Below, piece by piece: positions 6,299 through 12,506 of a stretch of DNA of 12,506 bases. The first letter of the stretch is position 1. Every line of letters begins with the position of its first letter. The DNA is taken from positions 1 to 12,506 of the forward strand of contig ARQR01000013.1 in the NCBI GenBank assembly GCA_000384495.1. Reading direction: 5' to 3'. This stretch comes from an actinobacterium SCGC AAA015-D07 (GTDB lineage: Bacteria > Actinomycetota > Acidimicrobiia > Actinomarinales > Actinomarinaceae). A model generated the notes under the pieces. The model saw only the letters and a program-made list of their open reading frames with translations. It did no database searches and had not been told where the DNA came from. Position numbers and translations under genes: made by a program.

Positions 6299-6672
6299 TA
6301 AATCTCCTGAGATAATTTATCAAGTATTCCATTTACAAATTTTGCAGACTGTGAAGAGGAGTGTTTATCTGCAAGCTTTACCCATTCTGAGATAATAACT
6401 TTTGTTGGAGAAAGATCCATAATTAATTCTGAAATGCCTAATGTTAAAATGATTAATTCTACTTTACCTATTCTCTCGTAACTCCAATTATCAGAATAAG
6501 TGCGGATTGAATTTTCAATTCTCTCACTGTTAAGTTTTGTATTATTAAACAATTGGTTAGCTCTAAGATTTTGATTTTCACTTAATGAAGATATATTGAA
6601 TTCTTTTTCTTTTAAACTCGTGAGACCTTCTTCAAATAATGTCTCGAATGTTACTTGTCTAAAATCTTTCAT
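6298..6672 (-). CDS. nusB: transcription antitermination factor NusB
   Basis: Binds boxA RNA together with S10 (NusE) and prevents premature termination in rRNA operons. This 124-residue all-helical protein begins with the typical FRQVTFETLFEE helix. The second half carries the family pattern NWSYERIGKVELIILTLGISEL, PTKVIISEWVKLADKHSS and the closing KFVNGILDKL. Length is near the lower end of the family (about 130-150). It joins efp upstream and mihF downstream by one-base TAATG overlaps. The efp-nusB pair is standard in Actinobacteria. Confidence 0.94.
   Translation of the reverse strand: MKDFRQVTFETLFEEGLTSLKEKEFNISSLSENQNLRANQLFNNTKLNSERIENSIRTYSDNWSYERIGKVELIILTLGISELIMDLSPTKVIISEWVKLADKHSSSQSAKFVNGILDKLSQEI
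6304..6308 (-). promoter_or_regulatory. ribosome binding site for mihF
   Basis: AGGAG on the minus strand is separated by five bases from the mihF ATG (6298-6296), inside the last codons of nusB. Its quality fits a protein needed in high amounts, such as a nucleoid protein. Confidence 0.65.
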
Positions 6673-7229
6673 TAAACCCTTGTCATATAGGAATTATCTT
6701 TTGTGTCAATTTTAATTACCTCACCTTCTTCGATGAACATAGGTACAACAACCTCTAAACCAGTTTCACAAGTAACTGTTTTAGTAGATGATGTTACAGT
6801 ATCGCCTTTAACTGCTGGCTCTGCTTTTGTAACTTTTAACTCAACACTTGAAGGCAAGAGAACATTCAATGGCTTATTCTCATACATTTGTATAGTTACC
6901 TCGCTATTTGGTATTAATAAAAGTTCGATTTCAGCAATAAGACTTGCATCTAATGATATTTGTTCATAATTCTCAGTGTTCATAAATATGAAATTTCCAG
7001 ATTCATTATATAAATATTGAAAATCTTGTTTTTCTATAAAAGCTTGGTCAACATTTTCATCTGCTCTAAATGTTTTTTCAATAATTCCACCATCAATAAG
7101 ATTTTTAAGCTTTGTTTTAACAAAAGCCTTTCCTTTTCCGGGTTTAACATGGGCATAATCCATTATTTGATATATTGTTCCATCAACTAATATTGACTGT
7201 CCTGGCCTCATATCGTTTGTAGATACCAT
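6672..7229 (-). CDS. efp: translation elongation factor P
   Basis: Binds between the P and E sites of the ribosome and relieves stalling at polyproline. Three beta-barrel domains are expected over the 185 residues, which is normal length. The N-terminal KOW-like domain has the loop HVKPGKGKAF with the functional lysine at 32. The C-terminal domain shows VKGDTVTSSTKTVTCETGLEVVVPMFIEEGEVIKIDT, the standard family signature region. No EpmA/B/C or EarP gene is nearby. Actinobacterial EF-P typically acts with an unmodified lysine in a PGKGP loop, while here the loop is PGKGKA. It follows mltG with a one-base TAATG overlap. Confidence 0.97.
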   Translation of the reverse strand: MVSTNDMRPGQSILVDGTIYQIMDYAHVKPGKGKAFVKTKLKNLIDGGIIEKTFRADENVDQAFIEKQDFQYLYNESGNFIFMNTENYEQISLDASLIAEIELLLIPNSEVTIQMYENKPLNVLLPSSVELKVTKAEPAVKGDTVTSSTKTVTCETGLEVVVPMFIEEGEVIKIDTKDNSYMTRV

Positions 7230-8302
7230 TAGGGAATTACACCTTCCTCTTTTGCTTTATTTTTCATGTTAATAAAGTCTGTGTAGTCATTTGTAAATGA
7301 CATTTTTCCATTTTTATCCGTCAGTAAGTAGTATATAAAATCAGTCTCTGGTGTTTCAAATACAGCAATTAATGATCGCTCACCAAATCCAGAAATAGGT
7401 GTCGGTGGTAAACCTGTATATTTATATGAGTTATATGGTGATTCTACTTGTAAATCGATCAGTAATACTTGAGACTTTCGCTCTTGTAGAGCATACAGTA
7501 TCATCGCATCAATTTGAAGTAACATATCATCATACAATCGGTTTTTTATAACAGAGGAAACAAGTGGTCTGTCTTCTTGTAGTTTCGATTCGGCCTCAAC
7601 AAGACTAGCGACTGCAAAAAGTTCATTCGTAGAATTTATCCAATTTGGTATTGAGTAGGTGACTAATAATCTATCAATTAGAGTTTCGAGTTCATTAACT
7701 AAGATTTGTAAGATTTCTTCACCTGATGCATCTAAAGCTATTTGATAGGTGTTTGGATATAGAAGACCTTCCCAATTTTGTAACTTTGATACATCACCTA
7801 AATAAACATATTTACTTTCGACATTTCCAGATAACAGTGAATTTGTAAGTAAATCTACATCGTAACCAGTTTGAGAAGAAAGAGATTCTATTGTTTCAGT
7901 TATCCAAAGTCCTTCCGGAATAGTAATTGTGTAAGTTTTTAATGGAGGGCCCTTTAATAAAATATTACTTATCTCTTCGAACTCTAATTTGTTTGAAATT
8001 TCATATTCCCCAGCTCGTAATTTGTCACCAAGATTCTCATTCCTTAGATAAATTTCAAAAGCTAATGAAGACGATATAATTCCTTCTTGTGCAAGTATTG
8101 ATGAAATCTGTGCCGCTGAGGAACCTTGTGGAATATTTATTAAAATAATTGATTCTTCTATATCGTCATTATTTGAAACGATATTTGCTGTTTGGTCTAT
8201 TGATGAAGCAATATTTGAAGCTAAATTAATTGCAATAAATACAGCAAATATTGTAAATACAACAGATATTACAAGTCGATTTTTGTAGTAATAATTAATC
8301 AT
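7229..8302 (-). CDS. mltG: endolytic peptidoglycan transglycosylase MltG (YceG family)
   Basis: Membrane-anchored lytic transglycosylase thought to cut nascent glycan strands and set their length. The N-terminus has a short cytoplasmic segment (YYYKNR) and one membrane helix at about 10-29. A small LysM-like region follows (INIPQGSSAAQISSILAQEGII), then the YceG catalytic domain. Glu236 in ASLVEAES is the expected catalytic acid, and VIKNRLYDDMLLQID and SPYNSYKYTGLPPTPI are family hallmarks. The C-terminal motif that usually holds a histidine (FxxTxxEH) reads FTNDYTDFIN. At 357 residues it is near normal. It overlaps ruvX by 8 bp. In many Actinobacteria aroE follows; here efp does. Confidence 0.93.
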   Translation of the reverse strand: MINYYYKNRLVISVVFTIFAVFIAINLASNIASSIDQTANIVSNNDDIEESIILINIPQGSSAAQISSILAQEGIISSSLAFEIYLRNENLGDKLRAGEYEISNKLEFEEISNILLKGPPLKTYTITIPEGLWITETIESLSSQTGYDVDLLTNSLLSGNVESKYVYLGDVSKLQNWEGLLYPNTYQIALDASGEEILQILVNELETLIDRLLVTYSIPNWINSTNELFAVASLVEAESKLQEDRPLVSSVIKNRLYDDMLLQIDAMILYALQERKSQVLLIDLQVESPYNSYKYTGLPPTPISGFGERSLIAVFETPETDFIYYLLTDKNGKMSFTNDYTDFINMKNKAKEEGVIP

Positions 8303-8672
8303 TTTTTAAATGTGAATTTAGTATTTCTAATGCCGCTAAGTCATCATTTCTTATTGAATTATCATTTGTTAACTTTGAAGTCATTCGTTCATCAACTTTA
8401 TGTATTGGAACAGTTGTTATGGATTTTAAATCATTTTCAATAAATTCATCTACCACATTACTCATACGTGTTTGATGAGAATTTAATCCTATTGGGTAAC
8501 CAATTACAATCTCATCTATTTTATGATCTATTAATACTTGTTTAATTTCATGTAATACATCCAAAGTCTTACTATCCAGAACCTTATATGCATAAGCCGA
8601 ATTTATTGATTGCTTTTTTAATGCAAGACCAACGTAACGTTCGCCATAATCAATAGCTATTATATTTTTCAC
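8295..8672 (-). CDS. ruvX: RuvX/YqgF-family putative Holliday junction resolvase / pre-16S rRNA nuclease
   Basis: RNase H-like fold nuclease; the family is linked to Holliday junction resolution and to 16S rRNA 5'-end maturation. The acidic active site is visible: IAIDYGERYVGLAL near the N-terminus, IDEIVIGYPIGLN in the middle, VDERMTS and the final DDLAALEILNSHL. At 125 residues it is slightly shorter than usual (about 135-155). The start is GTG, overlapping the alaS stop (GTGA), with no clear Shine-Dalgarno, so coupling to alaS is likely. The alaS-ruvX-mltG order is typical of Actinobacteria and common elsewhere. Confidence 0.94.
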   Translation of the reverse strand: MKNIIAIDYGERYVGLALKKQSINSAYAYKVLDSKTLDVLHEIKQVLIDHKIDEIVIGYPIGLNSHQTRMSNVVDEFIENDLKSITTVPIHKVDERMTSKLTNDNSIRNDDLAALEILNSHLKND

Positions 8673-11203
8673 TTGAGATTTTTAACAATAGATTCTTTAA
8701 CATATTTAAGGGTTTCATCTATTGAATAATCTTTAGGACCCCCACCTACTGATAAAACCTCATCTTTTGATGCTCCCCCACCAAAATTTTTAGAACTTTC
8801 AATCACAAGTTCAGATACATTCATATCTTTAATAACCTTTTCATTTTTCATAGCAACTATGACAAATTTCGAATCTATTTGTGAAATTAAATATATGTAA
8901 TCAACAACTCCATTATTGATCGAATTAATAGCTACATTTCTCATATCATCAACTGTATCCATTGATACTTGATTTATAAATACTCTAAAGTCACCAACAG
9001 TTTCAAATTTATTTGATATCTGATCAACCATTTCATTGTTTTGAATTTGTTTAAATTGATCAACCTGTGATTTAAGTTCATCATAAGAATTAAAGAATGA
9101 TTCGAGTTTTGTTGGTACATCTTCTATATTTGTTTTTAATAAATTACTCACACTTTTATATGAATTGTAAGCATTAGTCATAAAATCATAAGCTTCAAAT
9201 CCAGAAAGCATCTCTACCCTTCTTAGATTTGAGCCAATAGACGACTCATTTAATAAAACAATTAATCCTATTTCATTTGAATTAGATACATGAGTTCCTC
9301 CACAAAGTTCTTTAGAGAAATTCCCAATATTTACTACTCTTACATCGTCTTCATATTTATCACCGAAAAATGCCAATGCACCTTCTTTTTTTGCTTCGTC
9401 AATATTCATTATTTTTGTATTTACATTTAAATCAGAAAACACATTTTTATTACTTAATGAGAATATCTCATTAAGTTCTTCTTGTGTGACTTTTTCTGAA
9501 TGACTAAAGTCAAATCTAAATCTACCAGGTGCAACATATGACCCTGCCTGAGCAACATGACCTCCAAGAATATTTCTCAAAGATGAATGAACTATATGTG
9601 CAGAAGTATGACTTTTAGATACAGATCTTCTAAATGATTCGCTTACTTTAGATTCAATTTTTTCTCCTGTTTTAATTTCTATATCATCATTTATTACTAA
9701 GCCTGTAGCACCAGAGCTAGATTGAACGACTTCAGCTACCGTATATTCTTTATCTTCAAATACTATTGAGCCTTGGTCAGATATTTGACCTCCAGCTTCA
9801 TAATAAAAAGGGGTAGCTTCTGTAAATATAGTTGTAGAACCATTTTCATTCTGTACCAGTGTTACTTCACTTATGGTATTTGTATTTTCATAACCCGTAA
9901 AAACGTTGCAATCTACATCAAATTCACTCATTTCTGATATCTCTTTTTTAAATGCACTAGATTTAGCCTGATGTTCTTGAAACTTTTTCATATATTTATC
10001 ATCATTTAATTGAATATCATTTTCAAATGCGATTTCTTTTGTGAGTTCATATGGAAAACCAAAAGTTTCAAAAAGATAAAATGCTTTTTCCTCATCAAAT
10101 GTCTCTTTATCTTGTATAAGCCTGTTTATTTCAACTGTGCCTTTTTCTAATGTCTTATGAAAGAGTTTCTCTTCAGTAGTGTAAAGTTTCTTAATTTTAT
10201 CAATATTCTTATAAAGGTCTGGGTAGTGATCTTTGTAAATTTCAACAATTGGTGATATTAGAAATTCAATAGTATCTATTTCATCTGTTAAACCATAATA
10301 TGCCCTAATTGCTCTTCTTATCAATCTCCTTAAAATATATCCTCTACCCTCATTTGTAGGAACAACACCGTCTGAAATCATAAACGTTGATGCCTTCATA
10401 TGATCCAATATGATTCTTTCGTATTTCTTATTCGAATTTTTAATTTTTGGTTTTAGCTGTTCATAAATTGAATCAAATGTATCTATTTCAAATGGTGACT
10501 CTTTATCTTGAAGTACCATAGCAATTCGCTCAAGTCCCATACCTGTATCAATATTTTTTGCAGGTAATTCACCTACGACATTGTAAGGCTTATCTTGTAT
10601 TGATTCCATAAAAACTAAATTCCAAATTTCTATGAATCTATCTTCCCCACCACCAATGGGGCCACCTTCTTCACCATAGTCTGGTCCTCTATCTATAAAT
10701 ATTTCAGAACACGGACCACAAGGTCCGGGGATATTCATTTGCCAAAAATTATCTTTATCACCTCTCTGAATTCTCTCTTCAGGAACACCTATAACATCTT
10801 TCCAAATATTGAATGATTCGTCATCATCTTTATAGACTGTAAACCATAGATCATTTGGATTAATTCCTAGATTTTTAGTTATAAATTCATATGCATGTTT
10901 TATAGCTTGTTCTTTAAAATATTCTCCAATACTAAAATTACCAAGCATTTCAAAAAAAGTTAGATGGCGATCTGTGTCTCCAATAATATCAATATCAACT
11001 GTTCTTATACATTTTTGTGATGAGACAAGATTTGTATGTGGTGGTTTACTGTTGCCCATAAAATAATCTTTAAATGGGACCATTCCAGCAGCAGTAAAAA
11101 GTAAGGTTTCATCTATAGGTATCAATGAAGCTGATGGCATAATCTTATGATTATTTTGTTCAAAGAATTTTAAAAACTCTTCTCTTATCTCATTACTATT
11201 CAT
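8669..11203 (-). CDS. alaS: alanine--tRNA ligase
   Basis: Charges tRNA-Ala and hydrolyses mischarged Ser- and Gly-tRNA-Ala. The class II catalytic domain covers roughly 1-300 (FTAAGMVPF, FEMLGNFSIGEYFK, GPCGPCSE, DTGMGLER, DGVVPTNEGRGY). The editing domain has the zinc ligands HTSAH (His532, His536) and CGGTH (Cys634, His638). A coiled coil and a short C-Ala domain with a GGGAS motif close the protein. At 844 residues it is shorter than the common 875-890, mostly at the C-terminal end. I choose the ATG at 11203 over the in-frame TTG at 11206 because GAGGT at 11213-11209 is spaced five bases from it. It overlaps aspS by 8 bp. Confidence 0.97.
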   Translation of the reverse strand: MNSNEIREEFLKFFEQNNHKIMPSASLIPIDETLLFTAAGMVPFKDYFMGNSKPPHTNLVSSQKCIRTVDIDIIGDTDRHLTFFEMLGNFSIGEYFKEQAIKHAYEFITKNLGINPNDLWFTVYKDDDESFNIWKDVIGVPEERIQRGDKDNFWQMNIPGPCGPCSEIFIDRGPDYGEEGGPIGGGEDRFIEIWNLVFMESIQDKPYNVVGELPAKNIDTGMGLERIAMVLQDKESPFEIDTFDSIYEQLKPKIKNSNKKYERIILDHMKASTFMISDGVVPTNEGRGYILRRLIRRAIRAYYGLTDEIDTIEFLISPIVEIYKDHYPDLYKNIDKIKKLYTTEEKLFHKTLEKGTVEINRLIQDKETFDEEKAFYLFETFGFPYELTKEIAFENDIQLNDDKYMKKFQEHQAKSSAFKKEISEMSEFDVDCNVFTGYENTNTISEVTLVQNENGSTTIFTEATPFYYEAGGQISDQGSIVFEDKEYTVAEVVQSSSGATGLVINDDIEIKTGEKIESKVSESFRRSVSKSHTSAHIVHSSLRNILGGHVAQAGSYVAPGRFRFDFSHSEKVTQEELNEIFSLSNKNVFSDLNVNTKIMNIDEAKKEGALAFFGDKYEDDVRVVNIGNFSKELCGGTHVSNSNEIGLIVLLNESSIGSNLRRVEMLSGFEAYDFMTNAYNSYKSVSNLLKTNIEDVPTKLESFFNSYDELKSQVDQFKQIQNNEMVDQISNKFETVGDFRVFINQVSMDTVDDMRNVAINSINNGVVDYIYLISQIDSKFVIVAMKNEKVIKDMNVSELVIESSKNFGGGASKDEVLSVGGGPKDYSIDETLKYVKESIVKNLK

Positions 11204-12506
11204 CAACTACCTCAATGTATTTAAGGTTATAATCTTCTAATTCATTTACATCGATAATAGTTGGTGCGTTTGTTAATGGGTCAAGTCCAGATTGTGTTTT
11301 AGGAAAAGGTATAACATCTCTTATTGAATCAACATTAAGCATTACAGCAATTATTCTATCTATACCTAAAGCTATACCTGCATGTTGTGGTGTACCGTAT
11401 GACAAAGCTTCAATAAACCATCCAAAACGATTTTCAATATCATCGTCTGAAAGACCCCACATTTCTAATACTTTTCTTTGAACTTCTGGAGAGTTAATTC
11501 TTTGTGATCCGGAACCCAGTTCTGATCCATTAAGAACTAAATCATAATGTAGAGCTGTTGCATTATTAGGATCTTTCATAAAATTTTCAGTATCTTTTGG
11601 TGAAGTGAAGGGATGGTGGGAAGGTTGTATTTTTCCATTTTCAATTTCAAAATATGGAAAATCATAAATCCAAGTAAAACTATAGGTATCCTCTGGAGTA
11701 AAGATTTCTCGACGAATAATGTCTAATATTGGATATATCTCGGTATTTCCTGACTGAAATAAGAGCATACCATCACCTAGATTTGATATTTCTTCATTCT
11801 CTTTATCATTTGTAATTTTGGATAATGGGCCCGATATATTGGAATTCTCAATCTTAAACCATCCAAGACCATTACTTCCATTATCTTTAACCAAACTATC
11901 TAGTGCATCTATCTCTGATCTTGTCATAATTTTTGAAGTATGAAAACCTTTAACAAATGCGGAGTTTTCTAGTGCTGATTTGATAAAATTTATTTCGGTG
12001 TTTATAAAAATTTCACTTAAATCTTTAATCGTTTCTTTAATTCGTAAATCTGGCTTATCGGTACCATACTTTTCTATTGCTTCTTTATAGGTCATATCTT
12101 GAAAAGGTACATCAACTTTAATAGAAAATACATTATCTAATAATTCTTTAACTATTGTTTCAGTAGTGTTTCTAACTTCATCAGGTGTCCCATTTAAGAT
12201 TTCTAAATCTAGTTGAGTGAATTCAGGTTGCCTATCTTTTCTAGAATCCTCATCTCGATAACATTTTGCAATCTGATAATATTTGTTGAATCCTGAAATC
12301 ATAAATAACTGTTTATACATTTGAGGTGATTGAGGCAATGCGTAAAATGATCCACTTTGTTTTCTTGATGGAACTAAAAAGTCTTTCGCACCTTCAGGTG
12401 TAGACTTTGTCAGAGTTGGGGTGTCTAATTCTAAAAAAGATAAGCTGTCCATTGAATTCCTTATAGATTTAAATGTGTTTGAACGAGCGAGTATATTTCT
12501 TTTCAT
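11196..12506 (-). CDS. aspS: aspartate--tRNA ligase, N-terminal part beyond the right edge
   Basis: Class IIb synthetase that charges tRNA-Asp. The visible 436 residues start at the front of the catalytic domain, and the ATG at 12506 is an internal Met. The N-terminal OB-fold anticodon-binding domain (about 130-150 residues) lies outside. Motif 1 is near FLELDTPTLTKSTPEGA, motif 2 is YQIAKCYRDEDSRKDRQPEF, and motif 3 includes GIALGIDR. The bacterial-type GAD insertion is present (FVKGFHTSKIM, GSNGLGWFKIE), as is the HHPFTSPK segment. Whether it is discriminating or also makes Asp-tRNA-Asn depends largely on residues in the missing OB domain. The 3' end overlaps alaS. Confidence 0.96.
   Translation of the reverse strand: MKRNILARSNTFKSIRNSMDSLSFLELDTPTLTKSTPEGAKDFLVPSRKQSGSFYALPQSPQMYKQLFMISGFNKYYQIAKCYRDEDSRKDRQPEFTQLDLEILNGTPDEVRNTTETIVKELLDNVFSIKVDVPFQDMTYKEAIEKYGTDKPDLRIKETIKDLSEIFINTEINFIKSALENSAFVKGFHTSKIMTRSEIDALDSLVKDNGSNGLGWFKIENSNISGPLSKITNDKENEEISNLGDGMLLFQSGNTEIYPILDIIRREIFTPEDTYSFTWIYDFPYFEIENGKIQPSHHPFTSPKDTENFMKDPNNATALHYDLVLNGSELGSGSQRINSPEVQRKVLEMWGLSDDDIENRFGWFIEALSYGTPQHAGIALGIDRIIAVMLNVDSIRDVIPFPKTQSGLDPLTNAPTIIDVNELEDYNLKYIEVVDE
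11209..11213 (-). promoter_or_regulatory. ribosome binding site deciding the alaS start
   Basis: GAGGT on the minus strand lies five bases from the ATG at 11203-11201 but only two from the TTG at 11206. This favours the ATG. The site lies within the final codons of aspS. Confidence 0.55.

Noticed and set aside
6703..6969. Plus-strand open frame of 88 codons inside efp
   Set aside because: It is antisense to the conserved EF-P C-terminal domain, a common chance product of AT-rich coding DNA.
1..12506. tRNA, rRNA, riboswitch, CRISPR array, prophage or defence genes
   Set aside because: Essentially every base lies in a recognised housekeeping gene, and I saw no tandem direct repeats, clover-leaf sequences or leader regions in which such elements could lie.

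Overview
This window is a densely packed, strongly AT-rich (by eye about 30% G+C) stretch of bacterial housekeeping genes. Gene content and order point to an actinobacterium. The decisive markers are an actinobacterial integration host factor (mIHF) next to gmk and rpoZ, an omega subunit of actinobacterial type, a PriA with no helicase motifs, and the order aspS-alaS-ruvX-mltG-efp-nusB-mihF-gmk-rpoZ-coaBC-priA-def-fmt-rpe-ribD. With such low G+C, short proteins and almost no spacer, a streamlined marine lineage such as 'Candidatus Actinomarina' is my best guess. That placement is inference.

Layout. From 12506 down to about 3699, the minus strand reads: aspS (3' two-thirds, open at the right edge), alaS, ruvX, mltG, efp, nusB, mihF, gmk, rpoZ, coaBC and the first 149 codons of priA. 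From 1 to about 3698, the plus strand reads: the rest of priA (open at the left edge), def, fmt, rpe and ribD lacking its 3' end. Successive genes overlap by 1-11 bp or are separated by 1 or 4 bp. The only bases between successive genes are 4148 and 5262-5265, so there is no room for separate promoters or terminators and I see none.

The strand switch is the odd thing here. Bases 1-95 are an exact inverted copy of 3699-3793, and both copies are the same piece of priA. Reading minus 4147-3794 and then plus 1-1002 restores one in-frame priA of 451 codons, followed by def-fmt-rpe-ribD in the order usual for Actinobacteria. The simplest reading is that the real chromosome has all 15 genes on one strand. 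The window would then carry a fold-back join, either an amplification or assembly chimera (typical of single-cell MDA data) or, less likely, a real inversion with a duplicated breakpoint. It leaves priA in two pieces and ribD without its end.

The genes serve translation (AspRS, AlaRS, EF-P, and formylation and deformylation of the initiator Met), transcription (NusB, omega), nucleoid and recombination functions (mIHF, RuvX, PriA), GMP phosphorylation (Gmk), coenzyme A, riboflavin and pentose-phosphate metabolism (CoaBC, RibD, Rpe) and peptidoglycan growth (MltG). Blocks that often lie inside this array in other Actinobacteria (aro genes after mltG, pyr/car genes after nusB, metK beside coaBC/priA, rsmB after fmt) are missing here, as expected of a streamlined genome. 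I found no defence system, mobile element, CRISPR array, RNA gene or novel multi-gene system.
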